A DNA stretch of 64,000 nt from Nonomuraea sp. NBC_00507 (GCF_036013525.1 NZ_CP107853.1:5146001-5210000); one strand, 5' to 3'; numbered from the stretch's first letter, positions 1 through 9,186 are shown. Made by a program: numbers and translations. The notes: generated from the sequence alone by a model not told the origin.

Positions 1-464
1 CCGACCTGGACGCAGTGTGCTCCGGTGACCATGTAGCCGTCGGGAGTGACCCACCAGCCGGTGCACATGCCGCCGACCTCGGCGTCGACCGTACGCTCGG
101 GGGTGGCCGCGGAGACGTAGGTGTCCACGTTGGCCGCGATCTGCTGGAATATCCACTTGGCGATGCTGCGCTCGTCCGAGGAGATCTTGCCCGCCGTCAC
201 GGCCTCGACGGCCTGCTGACTGAGCTGCTCGATCTGAGCCTGGTTGATCGTGTTGGACGGCACGGAGACCGTCGCGGTGTAGGTGAAGGTGGTCAGCTGG
301 ACTGCCGGCTGCGTGCGCGCCGCGAGCCAGGTGCCGACGGGCACGTCGGGCCGCTCGTCGGTCGCGGGGTCGGCCAGCGCGGGTGACGCAGGCAACGCGA
401 CCGCCATGACGACCACCGCCACTGCGGCGATCTTCGTAAACCTTTTCCTGATATTTCCGTCCAC
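1..464 (-). CDS. Secreted trypsin-like serine protease, 3'-truncated by window edge
   Basis: I read this on the minus strand from a GTG at 464; it runs off the left edge, so only the first ~154 residues are present. The N-terminus has a basic stretch (IRKRFTK), a hydrophobic core and an Ala-x-Ala-type end (SPALA), a Sec signal peptide. Near the edge the motif GWWVTPDGYMVTGAHC matches the segment around the catalytic His of trypsin-like (S1) proteases, so the His of GAHC is the likely catalytic residue. Asp and Ser would lie outside the window. The ~90 residues between signal and motif have no recognisable domain. No good ribosome site precedes the GTG; an internal ATG lies inside the signal peptide and is less likely. 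Confidence 0.75.
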   Translation of the reverse strand, partial: MDGNIRKRFTKIAAVAVVVMAVALPASPALADPATDERPDVPVGTWLAARTQPAVQLTTFTYTATVSVPSNTINQAQIEQLSQQAVEAVTAGKISSDERSIAKWIFQQIAANVDTYVSAATPERTVDAEVGGMCTGWWVTPDGYMVTGAHCVQV

Positions 465-554
465 AGCTGGAATGGTGGGGGACGGCTCTTGTGGGTGGCT
501 TGGAGTCGACTGGGCTGCTGCTCTCCAGCCCTTCAAGACAAGGGGAAGGCCCTC

Positions 555-884
555 TCAAAACACGGGAAGCTCTACCCGCCGCCCCAATCCGAACTCCCCT
601 GCCTTGTCGTGCGTGACCATGGCGAACGCGCCGCCGGGCACTCCGTCGAGAACGACCGCGCGGGAGGCGATGCTCAGGAGCGTGACCTCTTCGGCCCCGC
701 TGATGAAGAAGACATAGACGTCCCCAAACTCCTCACTGTCGTCGAAGACCTCCGCCTCCCCCTGCTGCTCCCTCTCGAAGATGAACTCGTCGATCACATC
801 GATCCACGGAAAGGCGTAGTCGTCTTCGGAGACCCGTGGATCCGCGACCAATGGAACGTGGATCTCCACGACAAGATTGGCCAT
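555..884 (-). CDS. Small acidic protein of unknown function
   Basis: The 109-residue product starts at ATG 884 behind an AGGGG-like ribosome site, four bases after the LacI gene stop, so the two are probably co-transcribed. I do not recognise the family. The N-terminal half is rich in Asp and Glu (SEDDYAFPWIDVIDEFIFE). The C-terminal half has a hydrophobic beta-like pattern (DVYVFFISGA, LLSIASRAVVLDGVPGG). There is no signal peptide or membrane segment, so it is probably cytoplasmic. Codon use is normal for the window. Confidence 0.6.
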   Translation of the reverse strand: MANLVVEIHVPLVADPRVSEDDYAFPWIDVIDEFIFEREQQGEAEVFDDSEEFGDVYVFFISGAEEVTLLSIASRAVVLDGVPGGAFAMVTHDKAGEFGLGRRVELPVF

Positions 885-888
885 GCCC

Positions 889-1968
889 CTATTGTGCCTG
901 GTTCCTGAGGGGGCGGACCGAGTCGCGGACGATGATGTGGGTGCCGAGCAGGACGTGCTCGGCCATGCCCGACCGGTCCTGCGCGCGTTCGAGGGCGAGG
1001 CGTACGGCGGTGCGGCCTAGCTCCTCGTGCGGCACGTGCACGGTGGTGAGGTCGATGTCGGCGGCCGGTGGCAGGTCGTCGAAGCCGACCATGGACACGT
1101 CGTCGGGAACACGCAGCCCGTGCTCGCGCAGCGCCTGGCGGGCGCCTGCCGCGATGAGGTCGTTGCCGGCGAAGACGGCCGTGAAGTCGCGTGGCCCGGC
1201 CGCGAGCCGTTCGCGGACCATGCGGTAACCCTCCTGCCGCTCCATCGTGCCCTCGACCTCCAGGCCGGGATCGTGCGGCACGCGGTGGTCGGCCAGGGCG
1301 TTGCGGTAGCCGGTGATGCGGCTCTCCGGCGTGGTGTAGCCGTCGCGCCGGCCGAGGAAGAGGATGCGCCGGTGGCCTGCCGACAGCAGGTGGCTGGTGA
1401 TGGCGTACGCGCCGCCGGTGTTGTCGTACTCGACGACGAGGGCGGGCACGCCGGGGCCCAGCGGCGGGCGCCCGCACAGGACGAGCTGCGAGCCGGCGAG
1501 CGCCAGCGCGCGGGCGTATTCGGCCATGCGCCCGCGATAGGCCTCGTCGTTGACGACATTGCCGACGAGGATCACGCATTCGGCGTGCTCCTGGCGCATG
1601 AGCTGCACGGTGGCGAGCTCGCGCTCCGGGTCGCCGCCGGTGGTGCCGACGATGCACAGCTTGCCTTCGAGCGCGGCCTGGGCGTGCACGCCCTGCGCGA
1701 CGTGGGCGTAGTGCGGGGAGACGACGGAGTTGACGATGATGGCGACGCTGCGGCTGCTCGCGCCGGCCAGTCCGCGCGCGTTGGCGTTGGCCACGTAGTC
1801 GAGCTCGCGGACCGCGCGCATGACCTTGCTGCGGGTGGCGGGTGCGCTGGGGTAGGTGCCGGACAGGATCCGGGAGACCGTGGCGACGGACACGCCCGCG
1901 TGCGCGGCCACGTCGCGGATCGTCGTGGGCCGCCGCCCCTCGTCACCGGACGCCGCACGCCGGGCCAT
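889..1968 (-). CDS. LacI-family transcriptional regulator
   Basis: A 359-residue repressor-type regulator. The start at ATG 1968 is set by a strong AGGAGG site 4-9 bases upstream; longer reading frames have no such site. The N-terminal helix-turn-helix (TIRDVAAHAGVSVATVSRIL) and hinge helix are typical. The rest is a periplasmic-binding-protein-like sugar-sensing domain ending in the usual VSMVGFDD and HIIVRDSV segments. It is divergent from the predicted rhamnogalacturonan genes at 2223 onward. Operator-like dyads lie in front of its own gene, in front of the 2223 gene and in front of the 7067 gene. It probably represses all three promoters and is released by a pectin-derived sugar. The inducer is not known. 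Confidence 0.93.
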   Translation of the reverse strand: MARRAASGDEGRRPTTIRDVAAHAGVSVATVSRILSGTYPSAPATRSKVMRAVRELDYVANANARGLAGASSRSVAIIVNSVVSPHYAHVAQGVHAQAALEGKLCIVGTTGGDPERELATVQLMRQEHAECVILVGNVVNDEAYRGRMAEYARALALAGSQLVLCGRPPLGPGVPALVVEYDNTGGAYAITSHLLSAGHRRILFLGRRDGYTTPESRITGYRNALADHRVPHDPGLEVEGTMERQEGYRMVRERLAAGPRDFTAVFAGNDLIAAGARQALREHGLRVPDDVSMVGFDDLPPAADIDLTTVHVPHEELGRTAVRLALERAQDRSGMAEHVLLGTHIIVRDSVRPLRNQAQ

Positions 1969-1989
1969 CCCACCTCCTGAAACGCGGGG

Positions 1990-2004
1990 GTAAACCGCTT
2001 TCAT
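1990..2004. promoter_or_regulatory. Putative LacI-type operator (regulator promoter)
   Basis: The sequence gtaaaccgctttcat is an imperfect dyad with half-sites GTAAA and TTTCA around a CG step. It resembles the LacI/CcpA operator class and the sites at 2165 and 7031. It lies 21 bases upstream of the regulator start, suggesting autoregulation. Confidence 0.5.
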
Positions 2005-2164
2005 GCGATGGTTCCCCGTCGCCGCAGGCGTGTCAAATCGCTGCTCGCAGGCATGCAGGCCAGCAGGGTGCGGTCCGTTTGGCGCAGGTCGTCCATGCAA
2101 ACGCATCCCATGGTTGCAGCGGGCTCTTGACAGCGACTACAGCTCATGCTGCGATCTGCCCTTA

Positions 2165-2178
2165 GTAAACGGTTTAAC
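2165..2178. promoter_or_regulatory. Putative LacI-type operator upstream of PL26-like gene
   Basis: gtaaacggtttaac contains a perfect odd-centred palindrome, TAAAC-G-GTTTA. It lies 45 bases before the ATG at 2223, where a repressor would block the promoter. It shares the AAAC-n-GTTT core with the site at 7031. Confidence 0.6.
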
Positions 2179-2222
2179 AACGCGCCGTTTCATCGCTGTT
2201 ACGCCTACCGAGTGGAGCCCCC

Positions 2223-4952
2223 ATGGCGATGATGTCCCGACGAAACCTTCTCCTGAGCGCGGCGGCGGTCGGAGCTGCCGGGCAGGTCGGCTGGACGGCG
2301 GGACCGGCGCGTGCCGAGGCCGTGCAACCGGCGACGGCGAGCGGCGCGCTCGAGGACGGCGTCCAGCTCCGGTGGCTGGAAGGCGGCGTGCCCCGGCAGC
2401 TCGCCGCGGGGTCCACGTGGGGCGTGCCGTGGCCGAAGGGCACCGTGCCCAAGGACCAGGCCTTCGCGTTGCGGACCGCCGCGGGGCAGCAGGTGCCCGT
2501 GCAGACCTGGGCCACCGCGTACTGGCCTGACGGGTCCCTCAAGTGGACCGCGCACGCCATCGGCGCCGAGGTCGCCCCGGCCGAGCAGTACGTGCTCACC
2601 GCCGGACAGCCGGCCGCGCCCGCCGCGACCGTGACGGTCAAGAACGGCGACGACCAGATCGAGGTGAGCACCGGCGTCATCCGGTGCCTGATCCCGAAGA
2701 AGGGCGACCGGCTGGTGAGCGCCATCCTGCGCGGCGAGCGCGAGATCGCCCGCGACGGCGAGCTCGTCTGCCTGCGACAGAGCGAGCCCGGGGACGACGA
2801 GGGCGGCTCGGTGAAGCAGGAGAGGTTCACCGGCCGGACGGAGAAGGTGACGGTCGAGCAGTCCGGCCCGGTCCGCGCGGTGGTCAGGATCGAGGGCGCG
2901 CACCGGCACGGCAACCGGTCCTGGCTGCCGTTCACCGTGCGCCTGTACTTCTATGCCGGCAGCGACGGCATCCGCGCGGTGCACAGCTTCGTCTACGACG
3001 GCGACGAGAAGGAGGACTTCATCCGCGGCCTCGGCATCCGGTTCAAGGTGCCGATGCGCGACGAGCTGTATAACCGGCACGTGCGCTTCGCCGGACCGGG
3101 CGACGGCGTTCTGGCGGAGGCGGTGCGCGGCATCACCGGCCTGCGCCGCGACCCCGGCGCCGCTGTCCGCCAGGCGCAGGTCGCCGGGAAGGCCACCCCG
3201 CCGGTGGCGACGTGGGACACCCGGGTCAGCTCCCGCTTGCACCTCATCCCGGCCTTCGGCGACTACTCGCTGCGCCAGCTCACCGCTGACGGCTTCCAGA
3301 TCCGCAAGCGGACCAAGAGCGGTCACGGCTGGATCCCGGTGGACGCCGGCGGCCGGGCCGGCGGGCTCGGGTACGTCGGCGGTCCCACCGGCGGCTTCGC
3401 CTTCGGCATGCGCAACTTCTGGCAGCTGCACCCCACCCAGCTCGACATCCGCGGCGCGGCGGGGGAGAACGCCGAGGTCACCGTGTGGTTGTGGTCGCCC
3501 GACGCCGGGCCCATGGACCTGCGGTTCTACCACGACGGCATGGGCCAGGACACCTACGCCGAGCAGCTCGAAGGGCTGGAGATCACGTACGAGGACTACG
3601 AGCCGGGCTTCGGTACCCCGTACGGGATCGCGCGCACGACGGAGCTGATGTTCTGGGCGCTGGAGGCCACCCCGGCCGCCGAGAAGGTGGCGGAGCTGGC
3701 CGAGGCCGTGCAGACGCCGCCGCTCGTCGTCGTGCCGCCCGCGCACATGCACGCGGCCAAGGTGTTCGGCGACTGGTCGCCGGTCGACCGCTCGACCCCC
3801 GCCAAGGCCCGCATCGAGGACCGGCTGGACTTCCTGTTCGACTTCCACAGCGAGCAGGTCGAGCAGCGCTCCTGGTACGGCTTCTGGGACTACGGCGACA
3901 TCATGCACAGCTACGACCCGGACCGGCACGTCTGGCGTTACGACGTCGGCGGCTACGCCTGGGCCAACTCCGAGCTGTCGCCCGACCTGTGGCTCTGGTA
4001 CCACTACCTGCGCAGCGGCAAGGCCGAGGCGTTCCGCTTCGCCGAGTCGATGACCCGGCACACCGGCGAGGTCGACGTCTACCACCTCGGCAAATGGCGG
4101 GACCTGGGGACCCGGCACGGGGTGCAGCACTGGGCCGACAGCGCCAAGCAGCTGCGCATCAGCACCGCCGGCTACCGGCGGTTCATGTACTTCCTCACCG
4201 CCGACGAGCGCATCGGCGACCTGATGCACGATCTCGTGGACTCCGACAAGACGTTCCTGGTGCTGGACCCCATCCGCAAGATCCGCACGGGCCCGTACGA
4301 GCCGGACCCGCACGCCCTGTCCGTCGGCACCGGCACCGACTGGAGCGGCCTCGCCCTGGCCTGGCTGACCGAATGGGAGCGCGGCGGCGACCCGGTCGCC
4401 AAGGAGAAGCTCCTGAACAGCATGCGCTCCATCGCCGCGATGCCCAACGGCTTCGCGCGCGGCGGCGGCCTGTACGACCTCGACAACGGCACCTTCAAGC
4501 CCACCGAGCCCGCCGTCAGCGTCGGCTCGCTCGGCTCGGTGTTCGGACTGGTCGAGGTGTGCAGCGAGGTCATCCACCTGACCGGGGACGAGGCGTTCAC
4601 CAAGGCGTGGCTGCAGTACTGCCGCCTCTACAACGGCACCGCCGCCGAGCAGCAGGCGGAGACCGGGCAGTCGTGGGGCAACCTGAACCTGCGCCAGGCC
4701 CACTCCCGGCTCACCGCCTACGCCGCCGCCAAGCTCGGCGACGCGACCCTGGCCGCGCGGGCGTGGAAGGAGTTCGACACCGGCCACGCCGGATACCCCA
4801 AGACTCTGGAGTTCAAGGCGGTGCGCGTGGAGGGCTCGAAGGTGCTCAAGCCGGTCGACGAGACCACCTTCGCCTCGACCAACGCCTCCTCGCAGTACGG
4901 CCTGGCCGCCATCCAGTGCCTCGCCCTCGTGGGCGACCACCTTCCCGCGTAA
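2223..4952 (+). CDS. Tat-exported PL26-like exo-rhamnogalacturonan lyase family protein
   Basis: A 909-residue protein starting MAMMSRRNLLLS, a twin-arginine signal (SRRNLLL, residues 5-11) followed by an Ala-rich hydrophobic stretch. It is therefore predicted to be exported folded. The N-terminal region (VQLRWLEGG, STWGVPWPKGTV, YWPDGSLKWTA) matches the RIFT-barrel domain of the PcRGLX/PL26 exo-rhamnogalacturonan lyases. The C-terminal half is Trp/Tyr/His-rich (WYGFWDYGDIMHSYD near residue 550), consistent with their alpha/alpha toroid. Length fits the family. PL26 enzymes cleave rhamnogalacturonan I from the end by beta-elimination. Assignment is by recalled sequence pattern, and I cannot confirm catalytic residues. 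It lies behind an operator and in front of a DUF2264 gene. Confidence 0.75.
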   Translation: MAMMSRRNLLLSAAAVGAAGQVGWTAGPARAEAVQPATASGALEDGVQLRWLEGGVPRQLAAGSTWGVPWPKGTVPKDQAFALRTAAGQQVPVQTWATAYWPDGSLKWTAHAIGAEVAPAEQYVLTAGQPAAPAATVTVKNGDDQIEVSTGVIRCLIPKKGDRLVSAILRGEREIARDGELVCLRQSEPGDDEGGSVKQERFTGRTEKVTVEQSGPVRAVVRIEGAHRHGNRSWLPFTVRLYFYAGSDGIRAVHSFVYDGDEKEDFIRGLGIRFKVPMRDELYNRHVRFAGPGDGVLAEAVRGITGLRRDPGAAVRQAQVAGKATPPVATWDTRVSSRLHLIPAFGDYSLRQLTADGFQIRKRTKSGHGWIPVDAGGRAGGLGYVGGPTGGFAFGMRNFWQLHPTQLDIRGAAGENAEVTVWLWSPDAGPMDLRFYHDGMGQDTYAEQLEGLEITYEDYEPGFGTPYGIARTTELMFWALEATPAAEKVAELAEAVQTPPLVVVPPAHMHAAKVFGDWSPVDRSTPAKARIEDRLDFLFDFHSEQVEQRSWYGFWDYGDIMHSYDPDRHVWRYDVGGYAWANSELSPDLWLWYHYLRSGKAEAFRFAESMTRHTGEVDVYHLGKWRDLGTRHGVQHWADSAKQLRISTAGYRRFMYFLTADERIGDLMHDLVDSDKTFLVLDPIRKIRTGPYEPDPHALSVGTGTDWSGLALAWLTEWERGGDPVAKEKLLNSMRSIAAMPNGFARGGGLYDLDNGTFKPTEPAVSVGSLGSVFGLVEVCSEVIHLTGDEAFTKAWLQYCRLYNGTAAEQQAETGQSWGNLNLRQAHSRLTAYAAAKLGDATLAARAWKEFDTGHAGYPKTLEFKAVRVEGSKVLKPVDETTFASTNASSQYGLAAIQCLALVGDHLPA

Positions 4953-5050
4953 TGGCGGGTTCCACGTCCACCGCGTCGGCTCTCGCGGGCACCCGCCCAT
5001 GCCCGCCCCGGCCGAACATCACCTACGCAGGAAGCTAAGCTCCTTTGTCT

Positions 5051-6910
5051 ATGTCGATGCGCCTCCCAACGCCCGATGACCGACGGTCCCGCTACACCGG
5101 CTGGACCCGGGCGCATTGGGAGGCCACGGCCGACCACCTGCTGTCGTCCGTGGTGCCGTACGCCACGGACGACTTCGCCCAGTTCCGCCTGCCCGGCAGG
5201 ACCAGCAGGTCGGGGCAGGTGAGCGACGGCCTCGAGGGCTTCGCCCGCACGTTCCTGCTCGCCGCCTTCAGGATCGCCGGCGCGCGCGGGGACGTGCCGC
5301 CCGCGCTGCTGGAGCGGTACGCGAGCGGCCTCGCCGCCGGGACCGATCCGGCGCACCCGTACGCGTGGCCGGCACTGACGGACATGTCGCAGCAGCTCGT
5401 CGAGGCGGCCTCGGTGGCGCTGGCGTTGCACGAGACCCGGCCGTGGATCTTCGACCGGCTCTCGCCCGCCCAGCAGGAGCGGGTGGTGGCGTGGCTGGCC
5501 GGGTTCGTGGGGCGGCGGACGCCGGACAACAACTGGGTGCTGTTCCGGGTGGTCGTCGAGCAGTTCCTGGCCGAGGTGGGCGGGCCGCACGAGCCCGGCG
5601 AGATCATCGGCGGGCTGGAGCGGATCGAGGAGTGGTACGTCGGCGACGGCTGGTACTCCGACGGCACGGGCAAGAACTACGACTACTACTGCGGCTGGGC
5701 GATGCACCTGTATCCGTCCTTGTGGGCACGGATGGCCGGCGACACCGCCAGGCAGGAGCTCTACGCGGCGCGGCTGCACCGCTTCCTCGGCCACTACCAG
5801 CACTTCTTCGCCGCCGACGGCGGCCCGGTGCATCAGGGGCGCTCCCTGACCTACCGGTTCGCGACGGTCGCGCCGCTGTGGCTCGGCGCGTTGACCGGCG
5901 CCTCGCCGCTTCCGCCCGGCCGGACCCGGCGCATCGCGAGCGGCGTGCTGCGCCACTTCGCCGAGCGGGGCGTGCCGGACGAGCGCGGGCTGCTCAGCCT
6001 CGGCTGGTACGAGCCTTTCCTGCCGGTCACGCAGGACTACTCGGGTCCGGCGTCGCCGTACTGGGCGAGCAAGGCGTTCCTCGGCCTGCTGCTCCCGCCC
6101 GGGCACCCGGCCTGGACGGACCCGGAGGAGGCCGCCCCGGTCGACCTCGCCGACCAGACGGTGGCCATGACCGCGCCCGGCTGGCTGCTGCACGCCACGC
6201 GCGCGGACGGCGTCGTGCGGCTGGTCAACCACGGCAGCGACCGGGACCGCGTCCAGGACCCGACCGGGCCGCCCGACCCGCATTACCTCAAGTTCGCCTA
6301 CACCAGCCACACGGGACCCGAGGTGGGGGAGAAGGCGTCCGGCGTGGACAACCACCTGGCCGTCATCGCACCCGACGGGACCGCCTCACGCAGGCGGCAC
6401 ATCGAACCCCTGGCCGTGTCGGACCGGTTCGCCGCCTCCGCCTACCAGGACGGCCCGGTCCGGGTGGTGACGGCCTCGGTCGTCGACGGCGCCGCCGAGA
6501 TCAGGATTCACCGGGTCACCGCACCCGCCGGACATCAGGTGCGGGACGGCGGCCACGCCCTGGCCGCGGCGGTTCCCCTCGACCTGCGCGAAGGCGACGG
6601 CGTGGCGCTGGCCCGGCGGCCGGACGGGCTGAGCAGCGCCGTGCGCGGCCTGCACGGTTACACGGGCGCGGGCCTGGTGACGGCCGAAGGCGCCAACGCC
6701 TTCGGCGCGCACTCGGCCACGCCGTACGTCATCGCCGACGCCCATCCCGGCGGCACCGCGATCTACGTGAGCCTCGTGCGGCTCGCGGTCACGGAAGAGG
6801 AGCCGCCCGTGCCCGGCGTGCGGGTCGAGGGCGACCTGGTCGTCCTGACGTTGCCCGCCGGGGAGACGGTGACGGTGCGCCTGGGCGACGTCCCGGCGTA
6901 TGAACGGTGA
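5051..6910 (+). CDS. DUF2264 domain protein
   Basis: A cytoplasmic protein of about 620 residues with no signal peptide. The pattern GWTRAHWEATADHLL...GRTSRSGQVSDGLEGFAR, then NNWVLFRVV and GDGWYSDGTGKNYDYYCGWA, is that of DUF2264 (PF10022), a family often found in sugar-acid and pectin clusters. The biochemical role is not established to my knowledge; an (alpha/alpha)6-type glycoside-processing role is inference. I start at ATG 5051. A TTG at 5045 is in frame and better spaced from the AGGAAG at 5028-5033, so the product may be two residues longer. The 3' end lies in a 38-bp tandem repeat that also supplies the stop codon. Confidence 0.85.
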   Translation: MSMRLPTPDDRRSRYTGWTRAHWEATADHLLSSVVPYATDDFAQFRLPGRTSRSGQVSDGLEGFARTFLLAAFRIAGARGDVPPALLERYASGLAAGTDPAHPYAWPALTDMSQQLVEAASVALALHETRPWIFDRLSPAQQERVVAWLAGFVGRRTPDNNWVLFRVVVEQFLAEVGGPHEPGEIIGGLERIEEWYVGDGWYSDGTGKNYDYYCGWAMHLYPSLWARMAGDTARQELYAARLHRFLGHYQHFFAADGGPVHQGRSLTYRFATVAPLWLGALTGASPLPPGRTRRIASGVLRHFAERGVPDERGLLSLGWYEPFLPVTQDYSGPASPYWASKAFLGLLLPPGHPAWTDPEEAAPVDLADQTVAMTAPGWLLHATRADGVVRLVNHGSDRDRVQDPTGPPDPHYLKFAYTSHTGPEVGEKASGVDNHLAVIAPDGTASRRRHIEPLAVSDRFAASAYQDGPVRVVTASVVDGAAEIRIHRVTAPAGHQVRDGGHALAAAVPLDLREGDGVALARRPDGLSSAVRGLHGYTGAGLVTAEGANAFGAHSATPYVIADAHPGGTAIYVSLVRLAVTEEEPPVPGVRVEGDLVVLTLPAGETVTVRLGDVPAYER

Positions 6911-6990
6911 CGGTGCGCCTGGGCGACGTCCCGGCGTGCGAACGGTGACGGTACGCCTGGGCGACGTCTCCGCGTCCGGACGTTGACGCG
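6866..6990 (+). repeat. 38-bp tandem repeat across the DUF2264 stop codon
   Basis: Three copies of a 38-bp unit beginning acggtgacggtgcgcctgg start at 6866, 6904 and 6942, with a partial fourth at 6980. The first encodes the last residues of the DUF2264 protein; its junction with the second supplies the TGA at 6908. Because 38 is not a multiple of three, a copy-number change would alter the C-terminus. Confidence 0.9.
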
Positions 6991-7030
6991 GGCCTGCGGC
7001 CGCTCGTTGATCGACGCGCCCGTAGAGTGG

Positions 7031-7044
7031 TGAAACCGTTTACA
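7031..7044. promoter_or_regulatory. Putative LacI-type operator upstream of hydroxyacid dehydrogenase
   Basis: tgaaaccgtttaca has the perfect core AAAC-C-GTTT and TGAAA/TTTAC half-sites like those at 1990 and 2165. It lies 22 bases before the GTG at 7067, so the dehydrogenase is probably under the same LacI regulator. Confidence 0.55.
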
Positions 7045-7066
7045 TCCACCGATAGGAGCTCACTCC

Positions 7067-8074
7067 GTGCCACGGCGACCCGTCGCGGTCTTCGCCATCG
7101 CCCCCTGGGCAGTCAGCGGCGTCTTCCCTCCTGACCTCGTCACCCGATTGCGGCAACTGGTCGACATCGACCCGGGGACGACGTTCACCTCGTTCGAAGG
7201 CGCCGAGGCGGCCTTGGCGGAGGCGGACATCCTGGTCACCGGATGGGGATGCCCCCGCATCGACGCCGGCGTGCTGGCGGCCGCGCCGCGGCTGCGTGCC
7301 ATCGTGCACTCCGCCGGCACGGTCAAGGCCATCGTCGATCCCCTCGTGTTCGAGCGCGGCGTCGTCGTGTCCTCCGCCGCCGAGGCGAACGCCGTCCCGG
7401 TGGCCGACTACACCATGGCCATGCTCGTCCTCGGCGCCAAGCAGGCGTTCAGCCGCGCCAGACGCTACGCGGCCGCCGTCGAGGGCACGCCCAGGGACTG
7501 GCTGGCGGGCGAAGGCACCGGGCTTCATGACTGCACGGTCGGGGTGATCGGCGCCTCCCGGATCGGCCGCCTCGTCCTGCGGCGGCTCCAGTCATACGAC
7601 GTCGAGGTCCTGCTCTACGACCCGTACGTGACCGCCGCTGAAGCGTCAGACCTCGGCGTCGAGCAGGTGAGCATGGACGAGCTCTGCCGCCGCAGCGACC
7701 TCGTCACCGTGCACGCCCCCGCCCTGCCAGAGACCCGCCACATGCTCGACGGCCGGCGGCTGGACCTGCTGCCTGACGGCGCCGTCGTCGTCAACACCGC
7801 CCGCGGATCGCTCATCGACACCGAGGCGCTGACCCGCTCGTGCGCCGGCGGCCGGATCTCCGCCATCCTGGATGTGACCGACCCGGAGCCGCTGCCGCCC
7901 GGGCACCCGCTCTTCTCCCTGCCGAACGTCATGATCACCCCGCACCTGGCCGGAGCTCAGGGCCGCGAGCTGCGGCGCCTCGGCGAGTTCGCCGTCGACG
8001 AGGTGGGCCGCTTCCTCAGCGGCGCGCCGCTGCTCGGGCGGGTGGAGCCGGAGCACCTCTCCTACATCGCCTGA
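7067..8074 (+). CDS. D-2-hydroxyacid dehydrogenase family protein
   Basis: A 335-residue NAD(P)-dependent dehydrogenase. The GTG start follows AGGAG at 7054-7058. The nucleotide-binding loop is GVIGASRIG (residues 159-167). The catalytic set of the family is visible: Arg246 in NTARGSLID, Glu274 in DPEPLPPGH and His293 in TPHLAG. These enzymes interconvert 2-oxo acids and D-2-hydroxy acids. The substrate cannot be told from sequence. The shared operator and the PL26/DUF2264 neighbours suggest a sugar-acid-derived 2-oxo acid, which is inference. Confidence 0.88.
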   Translation: MPRRPVAVFAIAPWAVSGVFPPDLVTRLRQLVDIDPGTTFTSFEGAEAALAEADILVTGWGCPRIDAGVLAAAPRLRAIVHSAGTVKAIVDPLVFERGVVVSSAAEANAVPVADYTMAMLVLGAKQAFSRARRYAAAVEGTPRDWLAGEGTGLHDCTVGVIGASRIGRLVLRRLQSYDVEVLLYDPYVTAAEASDLGVEQVSMDELCRRSDLVTVHAPALPETRHMLDGRRLDLLPDGAVVVNTARGSLIDTEALTRSCAGGRISAILDVTDPEPLPPGHPLFSLPNVMITPHLAGAQGRELRRLGEFAVDEVGRFLSGAPLLGRVEPEHLSYIA

Positions 8075-8079
8075 CCGCG

Positions 8080-9186
8080 TCAGGGGAAGGTGACGGTCAC
8101 GTCGAGCCCGCCGTCGCGGCGGGGCCGGGTCTCCAGCGTGCCGTGGTGGGCGTCGGCGATGGCGGCCACGATCGACAGGCCCAGTCCCAGCCCGTCGCCA
8201 CTGGCCTTTCTGCCGCCATCCAGGCGCTGGAAGGGCTGCACGAGCAGGTGGACCCGGTCGGGCGGGATCACCGGGCCGCTGTTGGAGACCCGGAGTGTGG
8301 AGCGGCCGGAACGCACGGCCGTCTCCACCAGGATCCATCCGCCGGGCACGTTGTACCGCACCGCGTTGTCCAGCAAGTTCGCCACCAGGCGTTCGAGCAG
8401 AGCGCGATCTCCGGAGACGGGTGCCGGGTCGAGAGAGGACGTGACCCGGATCCCGTCATGGTGGTCGAGGGCCTGCCTCGTGATCGCGGCCAGGTCGACG
8501 GGCCCGCGGTCCTGCAGGCCCTGCTGGCTGCGGGCGAGGGTGAGCAGGGCCTCGATGAGCCGTTCCTGGTGCTTGCCCGCGGCCACCACACGTTCCAGCA
8601 CGGTGCGCAGGTCCTGGCTCCCGGCCTCCGGGTCGGCCAGCGCGACCTCGGCCATGGCCCGCTGCAACGTCAGCGGCGTGCGCAGTTCGTGGGAGGCGTT
8701 GGCGACGAAGCGCCGCTGCGCCGTGAACGCCGCCTCCAGCCGGTCTAGCAGCTCATCGAACGTGTCGGCCAGCCGCTTGAGCTCATCGTCCGGCCCGGAG
8801 GCACCCAGCCGCCGGTCGAGCCGGTCGGCCGTGATGCGGCGGACGGTGGCGGTCATCTCGCCCAGCGGCCGCAGCACCCGCCCGGCCATGAGCCAGCCCA
8901 GCAACGTCGCCGCCACCGCCATGACGGCCAGCGCGATCAGCGAGTTGACCAGGAGCCTGCGCAGGGTGTCGGACTGCTCGGCCCGGGGCGTCGGCGGGGG
9001 CAGCTCGAGCCCATCCGGTGCGGGGTCGGGCGACGGTGCGGGGGGCTGTGGCTCGGGGGCGACCGGCGCCGCGGGGAAGGGTGAGTACTCCACCAGGAGG
9101 TAGATGAGGGCGACCAGCACCACTCCGGCCATCAGGAACAGGCCGCTGTAGAGCAGGGTCAGACGCAGCCGTACGGTCCGCCTCAT
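8080..9186 (-). CDS. Sensor histidine kinase (OmpR-type partner)
   Basis: A 368-residue membrane kinase. Two membrane segments (about 9-32 and 81-102) flank a short Pro-rich extracytoplasmic loop (33-70), too small for a large ligand domain. A HAMP segment follows, then the phospho-acceptor His166 in SHELRTPL, the N box NLLDNAVRYN and the G2 box GDGLGLGLSIV. It overlaps its response regulator by ATGA (9183-9186), so the two are translationally coupled. The short Pro-rich sensor loop suggests envelope stress or cation sensing, but the signal is unknown. Confidence 0.93.
   Translation of the reverse strand: MRRTVRLRLTLLYSGLFLMAGVVLVALIYLLVEYSPFPAAPVAPEPQPPAPSPDPAPDGLELPPPTPRAEQSDTLRRLLVNSLIALAVMAVAATLLGWLMAGRVLRPLGEMTATVRRITADRLDRRLGASGPDDELKRLADTFDELLDRLEAAFTAQRRFVANASHELRTPLTLQRAMAEVALADPEAGSQDLRTVLERVVAAGKHQERLIEALLTLARSQQGLQDRGPVDLAAITRQALDHHDGIRVTSSLDPAPVSGDRALLERLVANLLDNAVRYNVPGGWILVETAVRSGRSTLRVSNSGPVIPPDRVHLLVQPFQRLDGGRKASGDGLGLGLSIVAAIADAHHGTLETRPRRDGGLDVTVTFP

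Noticed and set aside
2205..5000. 931-codon open frame antisense to the PL26-like gene
   Set aside because: It mirrors the high GC3 of the real gene, has no ribosome site or domain, and is low-complexity Arg/Gly/Val-rich.
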